From positions 9,740,546 to 9,804,545 of the forward strand of contig JAJEKV010000009.1 in NCBI GenBank assembly GCA_021234155.1: DNA of 64,000 bases. The letters are read 5' to 3'. This stretch comes from Isoetes taiwanensis (taxonomy: Eukaryota; Streptophyta; Lycopodiopsida; Isoetales; Isoetaceae). Numbering within the stretch: position 1 is the first letter of the stretch; each line of letters opens with the position of its first letter. Below the pieces are notes generated by a model that was not told where the DNA came from, did no database searches, and worked only from the letters and a program-made list of their open reading frames with translations. Below are positions 44,671 to 55,230 of this stretch, one piece after another. The position numbers were made by a program, and so were the translations under genes.

Positions 44671-45165
44671 CTTTGGGAAGTGCCGGACGTAGAAATTGCA
44701 GGATTTATGGGCAGATTCCAAACCGCTGCAGAATCTATAATTTCCCAATATGGGCTTCTCTCAGATGCTCTAGCAATTAATTTCGAGTTTTTCTTTGTAT
44801 GCCAATGTTGTCGCCCGATCATCTGGAGGTTAAATTTCTGTGGAAGAGAAGTTAAACTCTGCAGCTTTCTCATAGAAGCAGGAGTCTGCATGAGCAGATT
44901 GCTTTTGAAAACGGCTTCCATGTTGATGTCCAAATATAGATCAGGAGTTCGCGATCTCAGTTTTACTCTATAGAAGAATGCTCTGTTTAAAAACGCCTTT
45001 CACTTGAATGCTGAAGCTGTAAGTAGAAGACGGCAAACTGGTATCAAAGCTTGATGCAGCGATCAAGCAACCATCTCCAACAACCGTCTCGTTAGATGGA
45101 GGCTTCCTCCCTTGCATCCCTGTTTGAATTTTACGGTGCTTCCATCGCTCCCGAAAGTAACTTCC

Positions 45166-45294
45166 AAGCGAACCCCAAAGGCGAACATGTCGGATTCGCC
45201 CAGGCGAACCCACAAATGACGTGGTGCCGGCGTCGCCAGGGCGGGATGCCTGCGTGGCATTGCTACCGGGTTCGCCCAAGCGAACCCAAACCCG
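45166..45294 (-). repeat. CG-palindrome element, left inverted copy
   Basis: About 130 bp that match 46325-46467 in inverted orientation. It contains TTCGCCCAGGCGAA and GGGTTCGCCCAAGCGAACCC dyads. The two copies flank the lectin receptor kinase remnant. Confidence 0.85.
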
Positions 45295-45389
45295 GGTTAT
45301 TCTGACGTATGGCAGCTCTACGCTCGCAGATGGCAGGTCTGTGATCGCTGCCCTGCCGGGTTCACCCAGGAGAACCCACTCCTTTTTGC

Positions 45390-46244
45390 GCAAATTTCAG
45401 CTTCACCGTCCAAAAGGCCGATAATTTTTCCCTCAGTTTCTTTGTGGTTACGTCCCCGGATCTCCATCAGAGAGACTCAAAACGTTTTATCCAGGTCTGT
45501 TTTGGTAATTCGACTTCCATAAATATAGCAAATACTTCTTTCTCCTCTGTGTTTATTGAAGATATGGAGCTTAAATTCATAGAGGGTGCAAGTTTTAGGG
45601 TTTGGATTGAGTTTAAGGACCAAAATCATACTGTAGAGATCACTATTGCAAATAACTCTTAAGACTGACAAACCTGAACCGATTTTAGTGTCGTACACAT
45701 TTGATTTGGCCAAGAAATTGAAGGAAAAGATGTATGTTGGATTTAATGCGAGTGGATGCCAGATTTTGAAGTGTGATTTTGCTCTGTTCAACAAATGGGA
45801 AGATCAGACCGTTAGTACTCAAGGACCATCGACATCTACATCTACTACTGCAGTTTTGGTTTTGGGGGTTTTTGTTGGTTTTTTTTCTCTGGCGTTGTGC
45901 ATTGGAATCATTTTATTTGTAAGGATTCAATCGCTGGAAAGAAATAGGATGTGCCCGGATGTTTCTTCTACCAAACTCCTGGCCGGAGTACCACAGAAAT
46001 TTACGTACAGGGAGCTCAGCGATGCCACAAATGGCTTTTCCCAAGACAGAGTTTTAGGAAGAGGGGGTTTTGGAGGAGTATACAATGGGTCTCTTTCCGA
46101 CGGATCCACCATAGTTGTGAAAAGGATCTCGGAAAGGTCAAAACAAGGAGAAAGGGAATTCAAGGCAGAAATTTCTGTGATAGGCAAGTTGAGGCACAGA
46201 TTTCTAGTGCCACTGAGAGGATGGTGCAAAGAAAACAAGAGGAT
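45390..46244 (+). pseudogene. L-type lectin receptor-like kinase remnant
   Basis: Begins within a legume-lectin domain (SLSFFVVTSPDLHQRDSKRF). A block with SFRVWIEFKDQNHTVEITIA follows, then a frameshift near 45655, then LKEKMYVGFNASG, the usual end of the lectin fold. A transmembrane helix (VLVLGVFVGFFSLALCIGI) and the kinase N-lobe follow: KFTYRELSDATNGFSQ, GRGGFGGVYNG (P-loop) and IVVKRIS (the ATP Lys). The sequence stops being kinase at about 46244, where the palindromic element begins, so the catalytic loop and C-lobe are absent. Both ends abut CG-palindrome repeats. Confidence 0.8.
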
Positions 46245-46253
46245 GCGCTGGCC

Positions 46254-46484
46254 CGCCGGTGGGTTCGCTTGGGCGAACCCGGTAGGGCACTAATGAATGC
46301 CATCGGCCAGGCCATCCACACGTTCGGGTTTGGGTTCGCTTGGGCGAACCCGGTAGCAATGCCATGCAGGCATCCCGCCCCCGCGACGCCCCCGCCACGT
46401 CATTTGCGGGTTCGCCTGGGCGAAGCCGACGGGTTCGCTTGGGCGAATTTTCGGGGTTCGCCTGGGCGAACCCGCTTGGTCTGA
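46254..46484 (+). repeat. CG-palindrome element, right inverted copy
   Basis: Includes 46325-46467, which is the inverted match of 45166-45294, plus further dyads of the GGGTTCGCTTGGGCGAACCC type at about 46260, 46333, 46427 and 46455. The composition is far GC-richer than its surroundings. The insertion cuts the kinase domain. Confidence 0.85.
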
Positions 46485-46499
46485 CAAGTTAGTTTCGGG

Positions 46500-47400
46500 A
46501 GCCAATAAAGTGGGCGGTCAAAATAACTGTGGCTTTGAAGTCTATTTTATAAACTAGAACCGTTGAACAATATAACTTACCCATTGAAATTCTTCTCCAT
46601 ACAATTTAGTCAAATTGCATTTTTTCGACTAGTGTACCTTGTAATAATCGTGTATTATGGCTAAATCGTGTATTATGGCTTTTTGGCCATTGGATTGCAG
46701 CACATGTGGGAGCATATTCCCTCCCCTTAAATCCAGAACGCCCAAACTGAGTCTTTTGCAAGTCAAACTTGCCCCTGTTGACCCGACTATGAGAGGGACA
46801 TTATTAAGGCAAAGACCATTACATAAAAGAGTATTTTCAATGCAATACAGTACAATAGGAAAAGAACAAGGCCAATTACTGCATGGAATTACTCCATGAG
46901 CAAAGAAGATGAACACCATGACGGCGTAAGTAGAGCTTGGGGAATCGAACCCCAGACATCCAATGCCCATGCCTTACCTGTGTTCCACGTTTGGCACATG
47001 CATAGGAGCCATCGAACACATGCCATTGACTACGACTCCAAGCTCCAGTTGTCAATGGCATGCATTTGATGATCCGATACATGGCTCTTTCTTCATTTCC
47101 TGGAAGCCAACAAACATGATTCGTTAGTGAGCTTGAGGAATTGAACCCCAACGCAATGCCAATGCTCATCCGAGCATAAGGGAGATCCCGGTGTAGGGGG
47201 TCTCCCTTATGCCCAGGCAAAGCCCTCTTCAAGCCTACAGATGTTAGTAAGCAAATGGAAATCGCAAAGCATGTACAAGACATAGCATGAAGCAACATAA
47301 CTTCACATATTCACAAGCTTAGAGAATGTACATGTGGCATGGGGCCACGCATATCAAACTGCATAAACGAAAACACTGCAAACACAATAGGAAACAACAA
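46500..47400. other. No gene recognised; tRNA-like tails
   Basis: Two related short blocks (46933-46975 and 47127-47170), GAGCTTGGGGAATCGAACCCC and similar, contain the tRNA T-arm (B-box) motif on the minus strand, but no A-box or acceptor partner. They are probably decayed SINE or retroelement tails. Confidence 0.4.
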
Positions 47401-47403
47401 CGC

Positions 47404-47814
47404 CTAGTTCCTGGGCTGTCCAGATGTAGCCCCCATGATCACAGCATCAAGCTGCCGGATTTCCTGCGTCAACAAGCACCTGGCCAAGCTCATGTGAGAC
47501 CTCAAAGCCTGCAGTTCAGATAACGGGGCACCAAGTTGCTCCCAGGCCACACTGGCCATCGCCGAATCGATCGCCACATAAAAGCTAGTCAGCTGCCTCC
47601 TCGGGATCCAGAGGGAGGCAGCTATTCGATGAGCCTCCGTTCCAACCTGGATGATACTCGTCAAAGATTCCTCCGCAGTAAACATTTGCTCCCCCTTAGG
47701 AGCATAAACCTTAGGATTTGGATGGGAATCCTCAAGCGCAGTGCTTATGAAAGATAGATCTATGGTCACAGTGGGATGACGGGTCTCCCCAGGAGGATTG
47801 CCATCGGTCTCCAT
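47404..47814 (-). CDS. Uncharacterised protein, 136 residues
   Basis: Start chosen at METDGNPPGETRHPTV (47814). A longer start at 47874 would add a hydrophobic Cys-rich leader that is less likely. The protein is helical after residue 45 (SLTSIIQVGTEAHRIAASLW, LRSHMSLARCLLTQEIRQL), with no domain I recognise. It lies directly downstream of the next minus-strand frame and may be the last exon of the same gene or a second gene of a transposon. Confidence 0.4.
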   Translation of the reverse strand: METDGNPPGETRHPTVTIDLSFISTALEDSHPNPKVYAPKGEQMFTAEESLTSIIQVGTEAHRIAASLWIPRRQLTSFYVAIDSAMASVAWEQLGAPLSELQALRSHMSLARCLLTQEIRQLDAVIMGATSGQPRN

Positions 47815-47911
47815 CCCTATCCTGCAACAACTACCAATACAAATACATGCTGAAACAAACCAAAACATGGACAAAAAATAAAGCTATACATGCAACAACA
47901 CAAACAACAGG

Positions 47912-48460
47912 TCAGCCAACTGCCATCGTATGATCCCTGGTGTGGATGGGGATATAATCAACACCATAGTCAGGGATTTCAATATCAGGGCTAAACGATG
48001 GATCATGGATCTCCTAGAAATTGCAGTCCATCTCATCCGGGGGGATTGAGTCATCCCAATATCGGCGGCGGCCTGTCCCATTCTGTTCAATGGGCACATA
48101 GCCTGCAGGGAGACTAAACAAGATTGTTTTAACATCAGACGACATACAACGACTAGGATTCAACAGGACCCTCCAAGCAGCACGGACCCTGTGTTCGTTG
48201 ACATGAGCAGTATTAGATGGAATTATCCAACTGCTGCTCAGAGTATATTTCCCGGTTCTCAGCATCCTCCAAATTGTGAACGTCAAACTAGGGGTCAATC
48301 TGCGCCCACCATGGTAGAACACAAAGTGGGCAGCCTTGTTCAGAAGGTTTCTATTATCCAACACACAAAGATTCTTCGTGTCCCCAGCTCTCCATCTCAC
48401 GTACAAATCTTTTCCTTTCTCAATTATACTCTCAGATATATCTCCCCCGAAATAGCATTC
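47912..48460 (-). pseudogene. Uncharacterised protein, amber-interrupted
   Basis: The frame is open from at least 48460 (DISESIIEKGKDLYVRWRAG) through HFVFYHGGRRLTPSLTFTIW and HVNEHRVRAAWRVLLNPSRC to a TAG at 48014-48016. After that codon the same frame continues with an acidic tail (EIHDPSFSPDIEIPDYGVDY) to TGA at 47912. No family recognised. The neat continuation suggests a recent nonsense change. It is possibly a transposon gene, given the surroundings. Confidence 0.4.
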
Positions 48461-48910
48461 TCCTCATTCACTGATACCTGCAGCCGCCTCCACACCAGAC
48501 CCCATCCGGATCTCAGGACCCTACTGCCAGGTAGGTTTCCAAAATGCATCCCAGATGCCAGCATCACAAAAATACATTTTTGCATACGAATATCTACCCT
48601 CACCTTAGGAAATCATATGTAACAAAAATAGCATTCTTGATCGGGACCACATTATAGGTAAGGTGCCCAGGTTGAAACTTGTAAATGTTGGGGACCTATA
48701 AATAATAGGACTGCATTGTGAAAATAAATAATAGGACTGCATTGTGAAATGACACTACCTAGCATTGCTGGGTAGAAGTTAAAAACCTGTAAAGAATAAG
48801 ATAGCAATGCATGATCATTGTAGGGATATCCCACAATACAATATACTTTTTGAAAATTGATATATAGCTATTCTCACACAAGGCTAAAATCCCTTAATGT
48901 ATAGGTGCCC

Positions 48911-48955
48911 CCGCCCCCCCCAAAAAAAAAAAAAAAAAAAAAGAAAAAAAAACGG
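48911..48955. repeat. C-run and A-run
   Basis: A poly(C)-poly(A) tract of about 40 bp. It could mark the 3' tail of a plus-strand retroposon, but no body was recognised. Confidence 0.8.
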
Positions 48956-48959
48956 GTGT

Positions 48960-51900
48960 AAAACCATTCTATCTACACATATATAATTGATTCTCACTAA
49001 GATTCGATTCTTTGATCCCATAGATTCCTGAGTAGGGGAAAAAATGGCGAGGGAAAAATAGCAGAGGAAGCCACGGTCTCCTCCTTATCCGCTTCAACAG
49101 TATTTAAGGCATGGTCTGATCTGAGATTTGAAGCCCCATGGCGAAATCCATGAGCAAGGATTCACCGACATAGCCATAGCTTGCTGCCTATATAAGCCGA
49201 ATCTTCCTTATTTTGTTTGTTTGGAGGTTTTCCAAAGTGAAAAGTATGTCTGTTCCACTGCTTCTTGATTCAGTATGCAAGCTGAAGTAGCGATTCTACT
49301 GAGGATATGAAGAGGTACGTATACTTATTTTTTCTTCTACGTTCATTTATATTTTGACATATTAGGGATTCTTGAGTTGTTGCCGTCAGACTGTGTTTTT
49401 CCTTTCTATTCTCTCCTTGCATGACTTTGATTAGCTAAAGCATGAAATGGCAAGAAAAAATCGTGGCAAAATTTCTGATTTTAGAATTCTATGCACATGC
49501 TGCTATGGTGTGCATGCAAGTGATAGCACAGAATCTGATTGCATTCAAAATCTAATTGCAGTGGGTGGACAAGCTTCATAGTTTCTGTGGCTGAAACAAA
49601 CTATGCTATAGAATAGGGCTAAGATTTTGAACCTGACTCCAATTAATGCATGAACACAGAGCATTATACACTTTTGATATGTTTGTCTGAATCGCTTTTG
49701 TTCTATCAGCCTTGGAAAAACCTTGCAAGGATTGGAATGTTAACCTTTTCAATGTGGCAATCCAATTTCAAAAATAGTTCTAGAAAACCTTTCATGGAGA
49801 ATTTTAGAGGTACGGAGATGGGCCTATATGTCAATGTTCATATAGGAAAACATGTTTTGCATTGTCCAATGTTACAGAGTTTCAGGTACTCTTTTTGCAC
49901 GTTGAAAGCTTTTGCTCATAACTATATTTCCAAAATCCGTTTTCTGTTCTCTTATGCTAAATTTTGTTCATCTTATCTTATCTTATCTATATTTCTCTCA
50001 AAACTATCCATGTCAACAAGTGGCCAGTGCAGATATTGTTCAATGTGCCTTATAAGGTATGTTTTGTAGTTTAATTTATTGTAGTTTAATTTCTATTGGT
50101 TATCTTTTTCTTTTATAGGCGTATTTTCTTTTGCAGGCGCATTTGTAATTATGCCTGTTTATGCACACTCAAACATCTGCTCGCTCGCACGCCATGAATT
50201 CGGGTTTTTCTTTTTGTCCTCTTATTTATCTCCTTCTTCCTTGCTATTGAAAGAGTTAGAAGAGGCACAGAAGCCACCACATGCAGTCCTGCAAAATAAA
50301 GTTCCACGGCTAGATATACCGAGGATGATGAATTGACAGTGATGCAAGCATAAATGGCTCTATAGTTGGTGAAAATTCATATTGAGTGTCTTCTTTGTGT
50401 GCCATGTAATATGTTTTAGATGCTAAATGATACAAAAAGATATGAGTATATTAAAACTTTTGTATATAATTGGCATATGAGATGGGTGATCTTTAGAGCA
50501 AACTTCATGAACTTCCTGAAGGAATATAGAACATAAAAGATTGGACCATGGATACATGAGAACAACCTGAGGTTGACTTTTCAAAAGATCACTGTGATGT
50601 TCCACGTATTTATATGCCTTTTTCAATATAAATACATGACACGTCACTATGAATAATTAATGGCTAGCTATTCATAAGCTAAGGTTAGCTATGTTAATTA
50701 TTAATTATTAAGGTGGAAACCTAACCTAAAACCCTAATTCGAATTTAGGGCTTAACCTAATATTAAGAAGGGCTAAAATATCAAATTAGTTAATGTTAAC
50801 CAATCTAGAGTTGCCACCTCGCCCAAATCGATTGGGCAAGGGAGAGTTGCTAACTTGGGACCCAAATTGGGGTTTTATACCCCCATTTGCCCCAATTCAA
50901 ATTGGGGGAGGTTGGTGGAGGAGGAGCTGCTGTTCCACCCTGTTCCAGCCAGAAGGATGGAGAACCCGAGTGATAGTGAACCTAGCTATGATCCCGGTTA
51001 GTAGGTAGATAGCTTGGATTCCTAGATAGTCATAGGACTAACCCTTGTATGCTCAGAAGGTAGCTAGGATTAACCCTATGAATAGATGTATGGTTAATCT
51101 CTATTTTATGTTCTATTCGAAGCTCTGGATGGATGGATGTGTAAGGATAGCTTTCTTTGTGTTGTATGGGTAAAAAGGGGGTAGAGACCTAAAGGCCATC
51201 TAGAAGTAGAGATGCTCCTAGATAGAACCCTTAAAACCCTGTAAATGCGGCCTGCGCACAAGAGCCAACCTGGCTGTGGATGCTATGATGTGGTTCAGCA
51301 CCAGATAACGAGTATGAGGGTGAATCGGGGGTGGGGTCTTGCTTAGTGCGGCTACAGGACTCCTATAGTGTGCTAGGCTTATAGCCGGTCACTGTGTGTG
51401 GGCCGGGTATGGGTCTGACACTCTCTGGGCCGGAGGGCGTGAGTCTATCTGGCCGTCCTGGGCTCGAACGGGCTGGTGATCTAGCCTTTAGATTTAGGGG
51501 AGTAAGTCGGGTACGGATGCAGGGGTCGCTGATGCGGCACGTGTTCTCTAGCACACCCAGGGATCCGTCATGCTCGGGGAGGAGACGCCTCTCTGACCTG
51601 CCTCATCGGACCGGGAAGATGTAACCCGGAGTAGTCCCGAAGGGTGATTCCTTGGGATTGCGTCTCCGGAGGGCTACAAGCACGTCATAGCATGATTCAG
51701 CCTATCTGCAAAGTGTGCACAGGAGGGGCGGATGGAGTAGACTACCCTAGCCATTGTCTTATGCCAGCCAACGCCATGTTATACCTCTGTCTGTTGTTAT
51801 CTTGAGGCCCTGACCGTCAGTCGACCCCATGGAGTCTGAGCCCGGGTAGAGCCCTTAGTTATGGTGCATTTCCTTTGTTATGTTGGTATTCTATTGTTAG

Positions 51901-52175
51901 TTGTATTGATGATGATGGTCCACCCTTCGTGGTGGTATATTACTTATTAGTATTGTTGCTAGGTGCTAACGTGTATATACGCTTCCGCTATATAGGATTC
52001 CCATAGAAGGCGTGGGATGAATGACACCTCCGTGTCCATCGACCGGACACATGGCCATCACAAGTGGTCCGAGTCAGACGGAGGGCCTTTCCATGGTGAT
52101 AGATTCGCCATGGGAGGGGAATTTCCCGTATTTATACGATAGGAGCATCGTATGGATTCGGGGAGCGTCACAATC
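48960..52175. other. About 3.2 kb without a recognised gene
   Basis: A TATATAAG at about 49191-49198 sits before a leader-like stretch, but no coding exon follows. The part 50650-51010 is rich in short inverted repeats (CCCAAATCGATTGGG, CCCCAATTCAAATTGGGG). 51010-52170 is GC-richer and non-coding and may be an LTR or untranslated part of an unknown retroelement. Confidence 0.45.
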
Positions 52176-52180
52176 ACCTT

Positions 52181-52680
52181 AGCTTGCCTGGTAGACATAG
52201 AATAGCTCTTGGTACTGCAAGGGCTTCGTCTTTCCTGCATCATGGCTGTTCTCCTCGAATTGTGCATTCTAGTGTGAAGTCAAGCAACATATTGCTAGAT
52301 GCAGATTATGAACCATATTTGACAGCCACTGGTATTGCATGACTATTAGCCATGAAGGAAGGGGTGTACAAATCAGGAGACATAAAGAGCAAGGATTTGT
52401 CAGCGAAGGGCGATGTTTACAGCTTAACAATTGTGTTGTTTGAGCTTGCCACTAGGAAAGGAAATTATGATGATAAGCTGATTAATTGGGTAAAGACCTT
52501 AGTTCGTGATAAATGCAGTCACAAGGCATTAGATCCAAGGCTTTTAAGCGAAGAGTCTACCGAGGAAATGCTCGAAATGTTGCAAATTGCATACTTATGT
52601 ACTGCTGAGTGCCCTTCGAAACGACCACCAATGCAACAGGTTGTTGGCTTTTTGAAAGACTTGAATAAAGGAAGTGATTT
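52181..52680 (+). pseudogene. LRR receptor-like kinase C-lobe fragment
   Basis: Kinase subdomains VI to [22 protein letters not shown], then [20 protein letters not shown], then GDVYSLTIVLFELATRKGN, and the C-terminal LQIAYLCTAECPSKRPPMQQ, VVGFLKDL. The [22 protein letters not shown] pattern is that of the LRR-X (PSKR/PSY1R/BRI1-like) group, so it does not belong to the lectin kinase upstream. The HRD motif reads HSS, the DFG position reads ATG, and a TGA at 52340-52342 replaces the Arg of GIAR. A dead fragment; no LRRs or N-lobe are found nearby. Confidence 0.8.
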
Positions 52681-52799
52681 CTTCACGTGTAAAAACCAAC
52701 ATGCCTTGATTTTGGGATTTGCTTTACATGATATGCTTTTTCATGCATATTATAATTACTATAAATATACAACCAAGGGATGTTGCTTTACGTGATAAG

Positions 52800-53800
52800 C
52801 TTTATGCCTTTACCTATTTTATATGTACAAGAAATTTATCGTGGCAGTAATACTCTGAGTTACCTATGTTATCAGATGGTAAAGGTATTTGTGAACCATT
52901 GCTGCCAATGGAGGGACTGCAAGGGCACATGATACATCCAATGATATTCCAAGGAAAATACAATTGACTTGTGAGGGAGAGCTGGAAAGTTAAGAAAACA
53001 TGTCTTTCAACATTTGATTTTGATGCAAGACTTGGTTTGAAGGGAAACCGTTCAAATACTATATGTAGAATAATATGCACGGTAGAATATTCAAAGAAAA
53101 GTCTTTAAGCCTCACTATTATTAATATTCAAAGAAAAATCTCTAAGCCTCACTATTATTTCGTCTTGACATGTGTAAACTTAAGAACATAGTTTGTGCTA
53201 AATATTAGCATAAAGAGAAATAACGTTCATACACTCTCTCAATGAGATTCAAATTAGTGGAACATCATGTATCATAATCTTTAATCCATTTTCCATGGTC
53301 TGAGTTGTCATGCTTAGTTGACAACTGCAACCTAATGCATGGCATGTAGCACTTAAATTTTGAGTATTACAGCTAAAAATTAACTTGATCACAAATCTAT
53401 CATTAAGATACATTGCATTATGAAGTGTTATGTTCATAGTGGGGTAACCCCACATGCTTGGAACCAAAGAATTATGAAATGTACCATTAATAGTGGGGGT
53501 AACCCCTCAAGCTTGGAACCAAAAACATATTCGCGGCTGCCTTGGCCATCGTGATAAATTTCTTTATATTTAATATAAAAATTAGAACAAGTAAGGTAAT
53601 CTCCGAGACACCCAGACTCAAAGTTTACTAGCTACCATTTGGTGGAGTGTCAATGGAAAAAGTTGAGGGTTTGAGGTCTCAGAGGAAAAACGAGCTCAAT
53701 AGTGGCAATCCCATGGTGGTTATGAGAAATGAATCTGTGATCTATAGACATAGGCACTAGCATAGGTCCCAATCCTGCTTATTCCTAGAATGACAGACAT
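52800..53800. other. No gene recognised
   Basis: AT-rich. Short local duplications are present: AATATTCAAAGAAAAGTCT (about 53088 and 53125), and a GGGGTAACCCC motif repeated at about 53441 and 53495. Confidence 0.5.
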
Positions 53801-53811
53801 CCACACAAGAT

Positions 53812-54062
53812 TTTTTTTTTTTTTTACGGACGAAAGCCCAAAAGTTCATTAATCAGATGAAAAGTACAAAGTTTACATGTCTCATCTAACTGTGTAAGCA
53901 CAAAGAAGATACCACAGGAGCACGAGCCTGGAGCACAATGTGCTTACTCCAGAAAGGGAGACTAACGATAAGAATCAATTCGAAGATACTGGATCCAGAT
54001 GCGTTCCATCATTTCTGAATCAAGAGAGGAGCATTCATAGGCTGTCAGTATCTTTTTCTGGG
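53812..54062 (-). mobile_element. Retroposon 3' end with poly(A) and 11-bp target duplication
   Basis: A poly(T) start (53812-53825) is followed by ACGGACGAAAGCCCAAAAGT, the complement of an L1-type 3' end that ends in poly(A) on the minus strand. CCACACAAGAT occurs at 53801-53811 and again at 54063-54073, exactly bracketing a body of 251 bp. In the minus-strand reading a short coding tail (IQYLRIDSYR then stop) is visible. Hence a 5'-truncated LINE copy or a related SINE, inserted fairly recently. Confidence 0.85.
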
Positions 54063-54073
54063 CCACACAAGAT

Positions 54074-54940
54074 GGATCAGTAGAGAGAAATCTTTTCCCC
54101 GAGAGAACTCAGTCTGCCGGGATCAAATTCTTGTTTTCTATAAAGGTAGAGAGAACTCTATTTCTTTTGTTTTCAACAAATGTTTAAATCGTTAATTAAC
54201 TCGTTGAAGTTCATTTGATCTTTTTGCGACATTTAAGCATGCAATTGATGTGGAGATGATGTAGATGGGTCTAATGTGAAGGGTTGCGTAAGGAAAAAGT
54301 GTGGGCTTATTGTTTTAGGGCAAACACAAAGCACGCAACTCACCACTCTGTTTCACCTCAAAACAACCCGCTCACCTATTCCATGATTTGGAGAGTTCTT
54401 ATTTTATATTGATCAGTTTGTTAAGCAATTTGGCATAATGATGTAAGAGGCATTGGAATCTCCACCTACTTTTTGTATTTTTTAGCACTTTATGAATACA
54501 ATAAACGAGGTGCACTTTGGACTACCACAGTCGTTGGATTCGTCGATCTTACGACCCAGATCGTATGTTAGAGCCTCTGGGCACCTTTCGTTTCTCTTAT
54601 AGTCATTTATGATTGGAGGCGCCTATGATTTTGAAATATGAAATACAATTTCGCCTAAGGTTTTGAGGGAATATCGAACCTCTATACGGCTTTGCCTAAG
54701 ATTTTAGAATATGAAATGCAGGGGCTCGAACCTCTACCAAAATAACTCAATGTCCTAATAAGATTACTTAACCAATGCACCCAATGAGCTAAATGTGATT
54801 ATTTTTATCTTGAATCTATGTTTTTTTTTCTCTTCATTATCGTGAAACTGAAGGTTAATCATTCCATCTTAAGGGCTGACAATGACATACACGTTAAGAA
54901 AGCTAAATCTTATTCCTTGCAAGATCTATATAAGCATTTG
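54074..54940. other. No gene; degenerate tRNA-like tail
   Basis: At about 54720-54790 the sequence GGGGCTCGAACCTCTACC and the following AATGCACCCAATGAGCTAA resemble the tRNA-derived or primer-like blocks common in old plant retroelements. Nothing coding. Confidence 0.4.
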
Positions 54941-54943
54941 GAA

Positions 54944-55230
54944 TTTTTTTGAGTTAGCATTGCATTGCATTAGGCCTTGGGCAAATACAATTTGCATTAG
55001 ACTTGAGACATAGACCATGTTTAAGTTTCTTGTCTGTACATATCAAATTTGTTCTTCTGGATGGCAAAGACTGTTTGGATTTTTTTTTTTTTAAGTTAGC
55101 ATTGCATTGCATTGGGTCTTGGGGCGAAAACCATTTACATTAGACTAGAGACATAGATCATGGACCATGGTTTAAGTGTCTTGTTTGTACATATCAAATT
55201 TGTCCTTCTGGATGGACAAAGACTCCTGTA
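54944..55230. repeat. Two tandem copies of a T-tailed repeat
   Basis: Copy 1 spans about 54944-55075 and copy 2 about 55081-55230. Both begin with a T-run and GTTAGCATTGCATTGCATT and end GTTCTTCTGGATGG or near. They look like two minus-strand retroposon tails or a tandem duplication of one. Confidence 0.85.

Noticed and set aside
46933-47170. tRNA genes on the minus strand
   Set aside because: A T-arm/B-box motif is present, but no D-arm, anticodon arm or pairing acceptor stem can be found.
49650-50069. 139-codon plus-strand frame
   Set aside because: Hydrophobic, Cys/Phe/Ser-biased composition typical of AT-rich non-coding DNA; no splice context or domain.
45390-52680. One receptor kinase gene split by insertions between 46.2 and 52.2 kb
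   Set aside because: The N-lobe piece belongs to the lectin kinase type, while the C-lobe piece has the [10 protein letters not shown] pattern of LRR-X kinases, so they are separate fragments.
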